Assembly (NCBI RefSeq): GCF_018070565.1 | Contig: NZ_JAGPXL010000044.1 | Coordinates: 1-56,657 of the forward strand | Source: Streptomyces sp. B93 | GTDB lineage: Bacteria; Actinomycetota; Actinomycetes; Streptomycetales; Streptomycetaceae | Reading direction: 5' to 3' | Length of the DNA stretch: 56,657 nt | Shown here: positions 1-8,856 of the stretch, piece by piece | Position numbering within the stretch: position 1 is the stretch's first letter | Layout of the letters: each line of letters begins with the position of its first letter | Program-made: the position numbers and the translations under genes | Notes under the pieces: generated by a model | What the model was told of the DNA's origin: nothing | Databases searched by the model: none | What the model saw: the letters and a program-made list of their open reading frames with translations, nothing else

Positions 1-79
1 CCCCCCAACGCACCCCCCCCACGCAGCCCTCGCACCGCACTCGCCCGCCTCCGGCCCGCACCCGGAAAGGCCCCCGCCC

Positions 80-2284
80 ATGCGTCCGAGCCCCTTGCCG
101 TCCCGCCGCCCGGCACTCGTCGCCGCGCTCTGCGCCGCCGCCCTCGCCGTCACCGGCCTGACCGGCGCGGCCCCGCCCCCCGAACCCGCCGTGGCCACCG
201 CCGCGCTGCCCTACCAGGACCCGTCGCTCCCGGTGCCGCAGCGGGTCGACGACCTGCTGGCCCGGATGACGCTGGACGACAAGCTCGGCCAGATGACGCA
301 GATCGAGAAGGAGGCCCTGGTCCCGCAGTCGGACCTGGCCACGTACCGCATCGGCTCGGTGCTCTCCGGCGGGGACTCCACGGTCAGCCCCAACAACGCC
401 CAGACCTGGGCCGACACCTACGACTCCCTCCAGCGCACCGCGCTGACCACCCCGCTCGGCATCCCGGTGATCTACGGCATCGACGCGGTGCACGGCCACA
501 ACGCGGTACGCGGCGCCACGCTCTTCCCGCACAACATCGGCCTGGGCGCCACCCGCGACCCCGAACTGGTGGAGCGCGTCGGGCGGGCGGTGGCCGAGGA
601 GGTGGCGGGCACCGGCATCGACTGGTCGTTCGCCCCGTGCCTGTGCGTGGTGCGCAACGACCGGTGGGGGCGCACCTACGAGTCCTTCGGTGAGAAGCCC
701 GAACTGCCCACCGCCATGACCTCGTTCATCACCGGGATGCAGGGGCCGACGCTGGGCGCCGACCCGGCCTCCGTGCTCACCACCGCCAAGCACTACCTCG
801 GCGACGGCGGCACCACCGGGGGAGTGGACCAGGGCAACACCGAACTGTCCGAGGCGGAGCTGCGGGCGGTGCACCTGCCGCCGTTCACCGAGGCGGTACG
901 GCGGGGCGTCGGCTCGGTGATGCTGTCGTACAGCAGCTGGAACGGGGTGCGGTCGCACGCCCACCGGTACCTGGTCACCGATGTCCTCAAGGGCGAGCTG
1001 GGCTTCACCGGGTTCGTCGTCTCCGACTGGGCCGCCGTCGACCAGCTCGACGGGCAGAGCGGCTTCACCGGCGCGGAGATCGCCACCGCCGTCAACGCGG
1101 GCGTCGACATGGTGATGGTCCCGCACGACTACACCCGCTTTCTCAGCCTCCTGCGGGGTGAGGTGAACGCCGGGCGTGTCCCCATGGCCCGGGTCGACGA
1201 CGCCAACCGGCGCATCCTCACCAAGAAGTTCGAACTGGGCCTTTTCGAAAGGCCGTTGACCGACCGCTCGTACACCTCCACCGTCGGCTCCGCCGCCCAC
1301 CGCTCCCTCGCCCGGCAGGCGGTGCGCGAGTCGCAGGTGCTGCTGAAGAACGACGGCGGGCTGCTGCCGCTGCCGAAGTCGGCGAAGGTGTTCGTAGCCG
1401 GGAAGAACGCCGACGACATCGGCAACCAGAGCGGCGGCTGGACCGTCGGCTGGCAGGGCCGCAGCGGACCCGTCACCGAGGGCACCACGATCCTCCAGGG
1501 CATCCGCGCCGCCGTCACCGACCCGTCCCGGGTGACGTACGACCGGTACGGCAACGGCATCGACGGCAGCTACACGGCCGCCGTCGCCGTCGTCGGCGAG
1601 ACCCCCTACGCCGAGGGGCGCGGCGACCGGCCCGGCGCGATGGGCCTCGACCAGGAGGACCTCGCGACACTGGCCCGGCTGAAGGCGAGCGGCGTGCCCG
1701 TCGCCGTGGTCCTGGTCTCCGGGCGCCCGCTCGACATCGCCGCCCAACTGCCGGACTGGCGGGCCCTGCTGGCGGCCTGGCTGCCCGGCACCGAGGGCGC
1801 GGGCGTCGCCGACGTGCTCTTCGGCGACCACGCGCCGACCGGCAAGCTCCCGGTGAGCTGGATGCGCAGCGCCTCCCAGCAGCCCGTCAACGACGGCGAC
1901 GGCAAGAGCCCGCTGTTCCCCTACGGGCACGGGCTGACGTACGACGGCACGGACCCCGGTCCCGGCCCCGACCCCGATCCCGACCCGGTGGGCGGCTGCA
2001 CCGCCGACTTCCGGCTCGTCAACTCCTGGCCCGGCGGCCACCAGGCCGAGATCACCGTCAAGAACACCGGGACCGCCCCCACGTCCGGCTGGACCGTCGA
2101 CTGGGCGCTGGACGGGGCGAGCATCACCAGCCTCTGGAACGGCACCCTCACCGTCGCCGACGGCCGGGCCACCGTACGCAACACCTCGTCCAACGGCGCG
2201 CTGTCGCCGGGGGCGACCACCTCGTTCGGCTACACCGCGAACGGCAGCGCGGGCAGTCCCGTCCCGCGCTGTGTCACCGGCTGA
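80..2284 (+). CDS. Secreted GH3 beta-glucosidase with C-terminal CBM2
   Basis: Predicted exported glycoside hydrolase family 3 enzyme (734 aa) that would release glucose from cello-oligosaccharides. Residues 1 to about 38 form a twin-Arg/Pro-rich signal peptide followed by an Ala/Leu core. The GH3 N-terminal barrel covers roughly 50-380; the motif GFTGFVVSDWAAVD carries the expected nucleophile Asp at residue 316. The alpha/beta sandwich domain follows to about 620, ending in PLFPYGHGLTY. A DP/GP-rich linker then leads to a CBM2 cellulose-binding domain that begins and ends with Cys. The usual C-terminal FnIII-like GH3 domain appears to be replaced by the CBM. The ATG is preceded by GGAAAGG about 10 nt upstream. 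First of three adjacent secreted cellulose-degrading genes on this strand. The family call is firm; exact substrate range is inferred. Confidence 0.93.
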   Translation: MRPSPLPSRRPALVAALCAAALAVTGLTGAAPPPEPAVATAALPYQDPSLPVPQRVDDLLARMTLDDKLGQMTQIEKEALVPQSDLATYRIGSVLSGGDSTVSPNNAQTWADTYDSLQRTALTTPLGIPVIYGIDAVHGHNAVRGATLFPHNIGLGATRDPELVERVGRAVAEEVAGTGIDWSFAPCLCVVRNDRWGRTYESFGEKPELPTAMTSFITGMQGPTLGADPASVLTTAKHYLGDGGTTGGVDQGNTELSEAELRAVHLPPFTEAVRRGVGSVMLSYSSWNGVRSHAHRYLVTDVLKGELGFTGFVVSDWAAVDQLDGQSGFTGAEIATAVNAGVDMVMVPHDYTRFLSLLRGEVNAGRVPMARVDDANRRILTKKFELGLFERPLTDRSYTSTVGSAAHRSLARQAVRESQVLLKNDGGLLPLPKSAKVFVAGKNADDIGNQSGGWTVGWQGRSGPVTEGTTILQGIRAAVTDPSRVTYDRYGNGIDGSYTAAVAVVGETPYAEGRGDRPGAMGLDQEDLATLARLKASGVPVAVVLVSGRPLDIAAQLPDWRALLAAWLPGTEGAGVADVLFGDHAPTGKLPVSWMRSASQQPVNDGDGKSPLFPYGHGLTYDGTDPGPGPDPDPDPVGGCTADFRLVNSWPGGHQAEITVKNTGTAPTSGWTVDWALDGASITSLWNGTLTVADGRATVRNTSSNGALSPGATTSFGYTANGSAGSPVPRCVTG

Positions 2285-2323
2285 ACCACCCCGCACGGAA
2301 CACCCGTACCCCAAGGAGGGCAC

Positions 2324-4543
2324 ATGACAGACCGGAGCAGACGCACGGGCCCCGGCCCGCGCCGCCCGCGCCGGAAGCGGTCGGCCGCCATGGCCGCCGT
2401 GCTCAGCACCCTGCTGCCGGCGACCGCGGCCCAGTTGTCCGGGCCGTCGTCGGCGGCGGCGGCCGAGGCTCATGTCGACAACCCGTTCGCCGGGGCCACC
2501 TTCTACGTCAACCCCGACTACGCCGAACTCGTCGACACCTCCATCGCCCGCACCAGTGACGCCACCCTCAAGGCGAAGATGGAGCAGGTCAAGAACAACC
2601 CGACGGCCGTCTGGCTGGACCGCATCGCCGCCATCCACGGCGGCGAGGCGAACGCGGGCCGCAAGAGCCTCGCCGACCACCTCGATCTCGCCCTCGCCCA
2701 GAAGAAGCCGGGACAGCCGATCACCGCGACCTTCGTGGTGTACGACCTGCCGGGCCGGGACTGCGCCGCCCTCGCCTCCAACGGCGAACTGCCGCTCACC
2801 GCGGCCGGGCTGGCCCGCTACAAGAGCGAGTACATCGACGTCATCGCGAACGTCTTCAAGAACCCGAAGTACCAGGACATCCGGATCACCACCGTCATCG
2901 AGCCCGACGGCCTGCCGAACCTGGTCACCAACACCTCCGACCCCGAGTGCGCCCAGGCCAAGAGCAGCGGCATCTACGCCGACGCCGTGCGCTACGCCCT
3001 GGACCAGCTGCACGCCATCCCCAACGTCTACACCTACCTCGACTTCGCGCACTCCGGCTGGCTCGGCTGGGACAACAACCTGAGCGGGAACGTTCAGCTG
3101 TACACCGAGGTAGCCCGGGGCACCCGCGCCGGGCTGAGCAGCGTCGACGGGCTCGTCACCAACGTCTCCAACTACACGCCGCTCGCCGAGCCGTTCCTGC
3201 CCGACCCGACCAAGCAGGTCGGCGGCAACCAGATCAGGTCGGGCAAGTACTACGAGTGGAACTCGAACTTCGACGAGTCGGACTTCACCGCCAACCTGCA
3301 CCGCGCGCTGGTCAGCGCGGGCTGGCCCGCCTCCACCGGCATGATCGTGGACACCTCCCGCAACGGCTGGGGCGGCCCGGGCCGGCCCACCGCCGAGAGC
3401 ACCAGCACCACCCTCGACACCTACGTCAGCGAGTCCAAGATCGACCGCAGGACCCACCGCGGCCTGTGGTGCAACGTCAACGGTGCCGGACTCGGCCAGC
3501 CCCCGCAGGCCGCGCCCTCCGGGTACCCCGACTCCCGGCTCGACGCGTTCCTGTGGGTGAAGCCGCCGGGGGAGTCGGACGGGTCCAGCACCGAGATCCC
3601 CAACGACGAGGGCAAGCACCTCGACCCCATGTGCGACCCGACGTACACGGCACCCAACGCGGGCGGCAACAAGACCGGCGCGATGGAGGGCGCCCCGCTC
3701 GCCGGACACTGGTTCCACGAGCAGTTCGCCATGCTGGTGCGCAACGCCCACCCGGCCGTGGGCGACGACGGCGGCAGCGGCGGTGACACCACCGCCCCGA
3801 CCGCGCCGACCGGGCTGCGCTCCACCGCGCAGACCGCCGGCAGCGTCTCGCTGGCCTGGACGGCGTCGACCGACGACACCGGCGTCACCGGCTACGACGT
3901 GTACCGCGACGGCACCCGGGTCACCTCGGCGCCGGTCACCACCACCTCGTTCACGGACACCGGCCTGACCGCCGCCACCGCCTACGCCTACACCGTCCGC
4001 GCCCGGGACGCCGCCGGGAACGTCTCCGCGCCCTCCGCCGCGCTGACGGTCACCACCGGCACGGGTGACGGGGGCGGTCCCGACCCGGTCGGTGGCGTCA
4101 AGGTCCTCTACAAGAACAACGACGCCTCGGTGGCGGACAACGCGATCCGGCCCGGCCTGCGCATCGTCAACACCGGCACCGGCCCGCTGGACCTCAGCGG
4201 GGTGACGGCCCGGTACTACTTCACCCGGGACGGCGGTTCATCCACGGTCAGCGCCTGGTGCGACTACGCCGCCGTCGGCTGCTCGAACGTCAGCCTGCGG
4301 GTGGTGCCGCTGAGCACGCCGGTACCGGGCGCGGACGCCTACCTGGAGGTCTCCTTCAGAAGCGGCACGGTCGCCGCGGGCGGGAACACCGGCGACATCC
4401 AGCTGCGGATGGCCAAGTCGGACTGGTCCGCCTTCGACGAGTCCGACGACCACAGCCGCGCCACCGTCACCTCCTACACCGACGCCCCGAAGATCCCCGT
4501 CTACCTCGGCACCGAGCTGGCCTGGGGCACCCCGCCCAGCTGA
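2324..4543 (+). CDS. Secreted GH6 cellulase with FN3 and CBM3
   Basis: Predicted family 6 cellulase (endoglucanase or cellobiohydrolase acting on cellulose), 739 aa, secreted. An Arg-rich signal peptide covers residues 1 to about 48. The GH6 catalytic domain runs to about 480 and shows the family signatures VVYDLPGRDCAALASNGE, VIEPDGLPNL, YLDFAHSGWLGW and a WVKPPGESDG block; the Asp residues of the first two are the usual catalytic pair. An FN3 module (about 490-578) and a CBM3-like cellulose-binding domain (about 590-739) follow. The long active-site loops are more typical of exo-acting GH6 enzymes, but I cannot settle endo versus exo. It starts 40 bp after the GH3 stop with AAGGAGG ahead of the ATG, so the two are probably cotranscribed. 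Confidence 0.93.
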   Translation: MTDRSRRTGPGPRRPRRKRSAAMAAVLSTLLPATAAQLSGPSSAAAAEAHVDNPFAGATFYVNPDYAELVDTSIARTSDATLKAKMEQVKNNPTAVWLDRIAAIHGGEANAGRKSLADHLDLALAQKKPGQPITATFVVYDLPGRDCAALASNGELPLTAAGLARYKSEYIDVIANVFKNPKYQDIRITTVIEPDGLPNLVTNTSDPECAQAKSSGIYADAVRYALDQLHAIPNVYTYLDFAHSGWLGWDNNLSGNVQLYTEVARGTRAGLSSVDGLVTNVSNYTPLAEPFLPDPTKQVGGNQIRSGKYYEWNSNFDESDFTANLHRALVSAGWPASTGMIVDTSRNGWGGPGRPTAESTSTTLDTYVSESKIDRRTHRGLWCNVNGAGLGQPPQAAPSGYPDSRLDAFLWVKPPGESDGSSTEIPNDEGKHLDPMCDPTYTAPNAGGNKTGAMEGAPLAGHWFHEQFAMLVRNAHPAVGDDGGSGGDTTAPTAPTGLRSTAQTAGSVSLAWTASTDDTGVTGYDVYRDGTRVTSAPVTTTSFTDTGLTAATAYAYTVRARDAAGNVSAPSAALTVTTGTGDGGGPDPVGGVKVLYKNNDASVADNAIRPGLRIVNTGTGPLDLSGVTARYYFTRDGGSSTVSAWCDYAAVGCSNVSLRVVPLSTPVPGADAYLEVSFRSGTVAAGGNTGDIQLRMAKSDWSAFDESDDHSRATVTSYTDAPKIPVYLGTELAWGTPPS

Positions 4544-4565
4544 CCGGCTCTCCCCACGATCCCCT

Positions 4566-4599
4566 CGCCCGTCCGGCGCGACCACTCCCCGGACGGGCG
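4566..4599. terminator. Hairpin between GH6 and LPMO genes
   Basis: Inverted repeat with arms CGCCCGTCCGG (4566-4576) and CCGGACGGGCG (4589-4599) around a 12-nt loop, in the 125-bp gap after the GH6 gene. It has no T-run, which is usual in Streptomyces, and may be a partial terminator or a processing hairpin. Confidence 0.5.
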
Positions 4600-4668
4600 G
4601 GGGCTCCAGACGCCCCGCGAGGGCGCGGCACGACCCGCACACCTCCCCACACAGGCACAGGAGGCACC

Positions 4669-5754
4669 ATGGCACGACCCAAACGCATCGTCTCCTTGAT
4701 GGCGGTGCTCGCGACCCTGCTCAGCGGGCTGGGCCTGGCCCTGCTTGCACAGGGCAACGCCAAGGCGCACGGCGTGGCGATGATGCCCGGATCGCGGACC
4801 TACCTCTGCTATCTGGACGGCCAGAGCAGTACGGGCGCCCTCAACCCGACCAACCCCGCGTGCCGGGCCGCGCTCAACCAGAGCGGGGCGACCCCGCTGT
4901 ACAACTGGTTCGCGGTGCTGGACTCCAACGCGGCCGGACGGGGCGCCGGCTATGTCCCGGACGGCACGCTGTGCAGCGCCGGCAACCGGTCCCCGTACGA
5001 CTTCTCCGCCTACAACGCCGCCCGCTCCGACTGGCCCCGCACGCACCTCACCTCGGGCAAGACGATGCGGGTGAAGTACAGCAACTGGGCGGCGCACCCG
5101 GGTGACTTCCGGGTGTACCTCTCCAAGCCCGGCTACTCGCCGACCTCCCCGCTGGGCTGGGGTGACCTGGAGCTGATCCAGACGGTGACCAACCCGCCGC
5201 AGTCCGGTTCGGTGGGCAGCGAGTCCGGTCACTACTACTGGGACCTGAACCTGCCCTCGGGCCGGTCGGGCAACGCGGTCCTGTTCATCCAGTGGGTGCG
5301 TTCGGACAGCAACGAGAACTTCTTCTCCTGCTCCGACATCGTCTTCGACGGTGGCAACGGCGAGGTGACCGGCATCAACAACCCGGGCGGCGGCGACCCG
5401 ACCCCGGACCCGACCGACCCGACGCCGGACCCGACCGACCCGCACACCGGCTGCATGGCCGTCTACGAGGTGACCAACGCCTGGGGCGGCGGCTTCCAGG
5501 GTTCCGTCCAGGTGATGAACCACGGCACCACGGCGAAGAACGGCTGGGCCGTGCAGTGGAAGCCGGGTGACGGCACCCGGATCAGCAGTGTGTGGAACGG
5601 CGTGCTCAGTACGGGCAGCGACGGCACGGTCAAGGTCAGCAACGCCGACCACAACCGGACCATCGCCGCCGACGGCAGTGTCACGTTCGGCTTCACCGCC
5701 ACCTCGACCGGCAACAACTTCCCGGTCGGCTCGATCGGCTGCGTCAACCCGTAG
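4669..5754 (+). CDS. Secreted AA10 lytic polysaccharide monooxygenase with CBM2
   Basis: Copper-dependent LPMO (AA10, formerly CBM33) that oxidatively cleaves cellulose or chitin; 361 aa. The ATG at 4669 has GGAGG just upstream and gives a signal peptide of 33 residues ending AKA. Cleavage there leaves His34 as the N-terminal residue of the mature protein, as required for the copper histidine brace; the second brace His lies in SNWAAHPGDFRVYL. The AA10 domain extends to about residue 230. A PDPTDPTPDPTDP linker then joins a CBM2. The pairing with CBM2, GH6 and GH3 neighbours suggests cellulose as substrate, though AA10 members also attack chitin. A longer upstream reading frame exists but would bury the signal peptide, so it is not used. 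Confidence 0.94.
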   Translation: MARPKRIVSLMAVLATLLSGLGLALLAQGNAKAHGVAMMPGSRTYLCYLDGQSSTGALNPTNPACRAALNQSGATPLYNWFAVLDSNAAGRGAGYVPDGTLCSAGNRSPYDFSAYNAARSDWPRTHLTSGKTMRVKYSNWAAHPGDFRVYLSKPGYSPTSPLGWGDLELIQTVTNPPQSGSVGSESGHYYWDLNLPSGRSGNAVLFIQWVRSDSNENFFSCSDIVFDGGNGEVTGINNPGGGDPTPDPTDPTPDPTDPHTGCMAVYEVTNAWGGGFQGSVQVMNHGTTAKNGWAVQWKPGDGTRISSVWNGVLSTGSDGTVKVSNADHNRTIAADGSVTFGFTATSTGNNFPVGSIGCVNP

Positions 5755-5775
5755 CCGAAGCACGGTCCGCTCCAC

Positions 5776-5807
5776 CGGCGCCGGTTCCCCTCGGGGGACC
5801 GGCGCCG
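5776..5807. terminator. Terminator after LPMO
   Basis: Near-perfect hairpin 22 nt after the LPMO stop: arms CGGCGCCGGT (5776-5785) and ACCGGCGCCG (5798-5807), extended inward by TCCC/GGGG pairing to a tight loop. It separates the cellulase genes from the gcl promoter. Confidence 0.75.
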
Positions 5808-5828
5808 TCCCGTGTCCGGCCGCGCGTC

Positions 5829-5895
5829 TTGACGGTGTCCGCGCACCGACCTACATTACTTCCAGATCGTAGAAAAGAAATTTCGCTATACGGAA
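5829..5895 (+). promoter_or_regulatory. gcl promoter with two tandem AllR-type operators
   Basis: The -35 TTGACG (5829-5834), a 17-nt spacer and the -10 TACATT (5852-5857) form a clear promoter. Immediately downstream lie two near matches to TTCC-N7-GGAA: 5860-5874 (right half AGAA) and 5881-5895 (left half TTTC). They start exactly 21 bp apart and cover the expected start of transcription, so bound repressor should block initiation. The same palindrome occurs at hyi, aceB, allR and allB. Confidence 0.75.
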
Positions 5896-5963
5896 TTGCT
5901 ACGGAAGTGCTCACCGCGGGGCGCGACGGGAGTGCGAACCGACAGCCGAAGCAGGAGTACTCA

Positions 5964-7748
5964 ATGGCTCGTATGACCGCTGCCCGCGCGGCAGTCGAGA
6001 TCCTCAAGCGCGAGGGCGTCAGCGACGCGTTCGGGGTGCCGGGCGCGGCGATCAACCCGTTCTACGCGGCGCTGAAGGCCTCCGGCGGGATCACCCATAC
6101 CCTCGCCCGCCATGTCGAGGGCGCCTCGCACATGGCCGAGGGCTACACCCGCACCCGCCCCGGCAACATCGGCGTCTGTGTCGGCACCTCGGGACCGGCC
6201 GGGACCGACATGATCACGGGCCTCTACTCGGCCATCGGCGACTCCATCCCGATCCTGTGCATCACCGGCCAGGCCCCCACCTCCGCGATCCACAAGGAGG
6301 ACTTCCAGGCCGTCGACATCGCCTCCATCGCGGCCCCGGTGACCAAGATGGCGGTCACCGTCCTGGAGGCCGCCCAGGTACCCGGGGTCTTCCAGCAGGC
6401 CTTCCACCTGATGCGCTCCGGGCGCCCCGGTCCGGTCCTGATCGACCTGCCGGTCGACGTCCAGCTCACCGAGATCGAGTTCGACCCGGAGACCTACGCG
6501 CCGCTGCCGGTCTACAAGCCCGCCGCGACCCGCGCCCAGATCGACAAGGCGCTCGGCATGCTGAACGCCGCCGAGCGCCCGCTGATCGTCGCGGGCGGCG
6601 GTGTCATCAACGCCGACGCCGCCGACCTGCTGGTCGAGTTCGCCGAACTGACCGGCACCCCGGTCGTGCCGACCCTGATGGGCTGGGGCGTCCTGCCCGA
6701 CGACCACGAGCTGAACGCGGGCATGGTCGGCCTCCAGACCTCCCACCGGCACGGCAACGCGACCTTCCTGGAGTCCGACTTCGTCCTCGGCATCGGCAAC
6801 CGCTGGGCCAACCGCCACACTGGCAGGCTCGACGTCTACACCGCCGGGCGGACGTTCGTGCACGTCGACATCGAACCCACCCAGATCGGCAGGATCTTCG
6901 CCCCCGACTACGGCATCGCCTCCGACGCCGGGGCCGCCCTGCGACTCTTCGTCGAGGCCGCCCGCGAACTCAAGGCGTCCGGCGCGCTCCCCGACCGCTC
7001 CGCCTGGGCCGCCGCCGCCCAGGACAGGCGGGCCCGCCTCCAGCGCCGTACCCACTTCGACGACATCCCGATCAAACCGCAGCGCGTCTACGAGGAGATG
7101 AACAAGGCCTTCGGCCCGGAGACCCGGTACGTCTCCACGATCGGCCTCTCCCAGATCGCGGGCGCCCAGATGCTGCACGTCTACAAGCCGCGGCACTGGA
7201 TCAACTGCGGCCAGGCGGGCCCCCTCGGCTGGACCCTCCCCGCCGCCCTCGGCGTCGCCAAGGCCGACCCGGACGCCCTGGTCGTCGCCCTCTCCGGGGA
7301 CTACGACTTCCAGTTCCTGATCGAGGAACTGGCCGTCGGCGCCCAGCACCGCATCCCCTACGTCCACGTCCTGGTGAACAACTCCTACCTGGGCCTGATC
7401 CGGCAGGCACAGCGGGCGTTCGACATCGACTTCCAGGTCAACCTGGAGTTTGAGAACGTCAACTCGCCCGAGCTGGGCGGCTACGGCGTCGACCACGTCA
7501 AGGTCGCCGAGGGCCTGGGCTGCAAGGCGATCCGGGTGACCGACCCCGCCGAGCTGGGCGCCGCCTTCGAACAGGCCAGGAAGCTCGCCGCCGAGTACCG
7601 GGTGCCGGTCGTCGTGGAGGCGATCCTGGAGCGCGTCACCAACATCTCCATGTCGACCACCAACGACATCGGCAACGTCGTGGAGTTCGAGGAGATCGCG
7701 ACCGAACCCGGCCACGCGCCGACGGCGATCAGGCCCCTGAGGGTCTGA
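5964..7748 (+). CDS. gcl: Glyoxylate carboligase (tartronate-semialdehyde synthase)
   Basis: Thiamine-diphosphate enzyme that joins two glyoxylates into tartronate semialdehyde plus CO2; 594 aa, the usual length. The start at 5964 has GCAGGAG 7 nt upstream and a proper N-terminus. Sequence closely follows E. coli Gcl as I recall it, including FGVPGAAINPFY, RHVEGASHMAEGY, PTLMGWG and NCGQAGPLGWT. Residue 51 is Val where nearly all ThDP enzymes have Glu, the hallmark that separates Gcl from acetolactate synthase. The ThDP/Mg site SGDYDFQFLIEELAVGAQ lies near residue 440. Monocistronic: its own promoter and a strong terminator flank it. Product feeds GlxR and Hyi, encoded about 1.4 kb away on the other strand. 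Confidence 0.97.
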   Translation: MARMTAARAAVEILKREGVSDAFGVPGAAINPFYAALKASGGITHTLARHVEGASHMAEGYTRTRPGNIGVCVGTSGPAGTDMITGLYSAIGDSIPILCITGQAPTSAIHKEDFQAVDIASIAAPVTKMAVTVLEAAQVPGVFQQAFHLMRSGRPGPVLIDLPVDVQLTEIEFDPETYAPLPVYKPAATRAQIDKALGMLNAAERPLIVAGGGVINADAADLLVEFAELTGTPVVPTLMGWGVLPDDHELNAGMVGLQTSHRHGNATFLESDFVLGIGNRWANRHTGRLDVYTAGRTFVHVDIEPTQIGRIFAPDYGIASDAGAALRLFVEAARELKASGALPDRSAWAAAAQDRRARLQRRTHFDDIPIKPQRVYEEMNKAFGPETRYVSTIGLSQIAGAQMLHVYKPRHWINCGQAGPLGWTLPAALGVAKADPDALVVALSGDYDFQFLIEELAVGAQHRIPYVHVLVNNSYLGLIRQAQRAFDIDFQVNLEFENVNSPELGGYGVDHVKVAEGLGCKAIRVTDPAELGAAFEQARKLAAEYRVPVVVEAILERVTNISMSTTNDIGNVVEFEEIATEPGHAPTAIRPLRV

Positions 7749-7761
7749 CCCGGCCGGCGCC

Positions 7762-7790
7762 AGGGGCGGCCCCACCACGGGGCCGCCCCT
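7762..7790. terminator. Terminator after gcl
   Basis: Perfect 12-bp stem AGGGGCGGCCCC (7762-7773) and GGGGCCGCCCCT (7779-7790) with a 5-nt loop, 13 nt after the gcl stop. It also lies beyond the stop of the convergent gene at 7810, so it may serve both. Confidence 0.8.
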
Positions 7791-7809
7791 TCGGCGTGCG
7801 CTCCACCGG

Positions 7810-8415
7810 TCAGTCCCCGCCGCCGTCCCCGAAGCCGGCGAAGCCGTTCCGCGAGGAGTGCCGCAGCAGCCCGCCGTCCGCCACCTCGGCCCGGGCGGCC
7901 AGACCCGCCCGCAGCGCGAAGCGCGGCGCCACCACCCGCAGGGCCGCCTCGCCGTGCAGGGCGACGGCGAGCAGCCTGGCGTCGTCGGTGAGGCCGCGCC
8001 GGGTCTCGGGCAGCGGATGCCGTCGGCGCAGCGCCCGCACCCCGCGCCGGGTGGCGCGGGTGGGGCCGAGCAGCGGATAGCGCAGCAGCCCTGCCTCCGC
8101 GAGCGGGATCCGCATCCGGGCCACCGCCAGCCGTACGCCGGGGTCCCGCGCCAGTTCGCGCGGTCCGCTGGTCCCGTCCAGGGCCTTGCACACGGCGAAC
8201 TCCAGCGGGCTGCCCGTGGTGTCCGCGTCCAGCGGACCGGCGCCCGGCGCTCCCGGCCGGCCGGGCAGCACCGCGCCGCGCAGATGCAGCGCCAGCACCG
8301 CCACGGTGACGGCCGCGCGGGGACCACCCCGCAGCAGCGCGATCTCCTGTGGATCCAGCCGCTCCAGACGGACCGGCCGGCTCGCGTTGTCCCCGTCGCC
8401 TCCGTACACCACCAT
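7810..8415 (-). CDS. TIGR04222-domain-like protein
   Basis: Protein of 201 aa of unknown role. The N-terminal part (LDPQEIALLRGGPRAAV, then leucine-rich helices) looks like the TIGR04222 domain, found in actinobacterial proteins that usually carry membrane segments and a Gly-rich tail. Here no membrane segment is evident and the protein ends GFAGFGDGGGD, a short remnant of such a tail. Start ATG at 8415 is chosen because the family homology begins just after it and GAGG precedes it; the frame stays open upstream but that extension looks non-coding. A hairpin lies just upstream. Convergent with gcl. Confidence 0.65.
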   Translation of the reverse strand: MVVYGGDGDNASRPVRLERLDPQEIALLRGGPRAAVTVAVLALHLRGAVLPGRPGAPGAGPLDADTTGSPLEFAVCKALDGTSGPRELARDPGVRLAVARMRIPLAEAGLLRYPLLGPTRATRRGVRALRRRHPLPETRRGLTDDARLLAVALHGEAALRVVAPRFALRAGLAARAEVADGGLLRHSSRNGFAGFGDGGGD

Positions 8416-8430
8416 CACCTCGCCCCCGTG

Positions 8431-8467
8431 CACGGGGCCCGCCGCCCCCGTGCCGGCGGGCCCCGTG
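8431..8467. terminator. Hairpin upstream of the TIGR04222-like gene
   Basis: Arms CACGGGGCCCGCCG (8431-8444) and CGGCGGGCCCCGTG (8454-8467), a perfect 14-bp stem with a 9-nt loop. On the minus strand it follows the 8577-8813 gene and precedes the start at 8415, so it could terminate the former or sit in the leader of the latter. Confidence 0.55.
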
Positions 8468-8576
8468 TGACGGCAGAATGCCCGCTCCCCGGGGCTGTTG
8501 AAGCCCTTTGGGCGCGGGTTCAGAGGTTGATTTGAGGGTGCCGTAGCCGGTGTACGCCCCGTGCCGTAGACGGGGT

Positions 8577-8813
8577 TCACGCGTCGTGGTGCTCCGACAG
8601 CCCCGGCCAGTCGTCCGGGCCGCCGCCCTGCCACTCGATGAGGTCCGTCCCCTCGACATCGGTCACGTACAGATCGGCCAGCCGCAGGATCTCGCTCACG
8701 TCGTCGATGTGCGTGGCGATGCCCAGCGTCTCGTCGCCCTCCGTGACCCGACGGGAGCCGTCCAGGGCCGGGGAGTGGACCACGATGTGCGGATGCTGTG
8801 TCGGGTGTGCCAT
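8577..8813 (-). CDS. Small conserved-looking protein, unknown function
   Basis: A 78-aa acidic protein beginning MAHPTQHPHIVVHSP, with no signal peptide, membrane segment or recognised domain. Codon use has the high third-position GC typical of real genes here, and AGGAG lies about 11 nt before the ATG. The sequence reads like a short alpha/beta fold ending PDDWPGLSEHHDA. It stands alone between glxR and the TIGR04222-like gene, with hairpins on both sides. Confidence 0.55.
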   Translation of the reverse strand: MAHPTQHPHIVVHSPALDGSRRVTEGDETLGIATHIDDVSEILRLADLYVTDVEGTDLIEWQGGGPDDWPGLSEHHDA

Positions 8814-8828
8814 GCCTTCAGACTCCTG

Positions 8829-8856
8829 CGCCCGGGGCGCTTTCGCACCCCGGGCG
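8829..8856. terminator. Hairpin between glxR and the small gene
   Basis: Stem CGCCCGGGG (8829-8837) and CCCCGGGCG (8848-8856), with further CG/CG pairing in the 10-nt loop. It may end the hyi-glxR transcript or lie in the leader of the 8577-8813 gene. The rest of 8857-9104 shows no gene that I can support. Confidence 0.45.

Noticed and set aside
5964..7748. Acetolactate synthase
   Set aside because: Val at position 51 instead of the conserved Glu, close similarity to Gcl along the whole length, and the glxR/hyi neighbours all point to glyoxylate carboligase.
4501..8327. Long open frames antisense to the LPMO and gcl genes
   Set aside because: They mirror well-supported genes on the other strand, have Arg/Gly/Ala-rich products with no domains, and arise because stop codons are rare in high-GC coding DNA.
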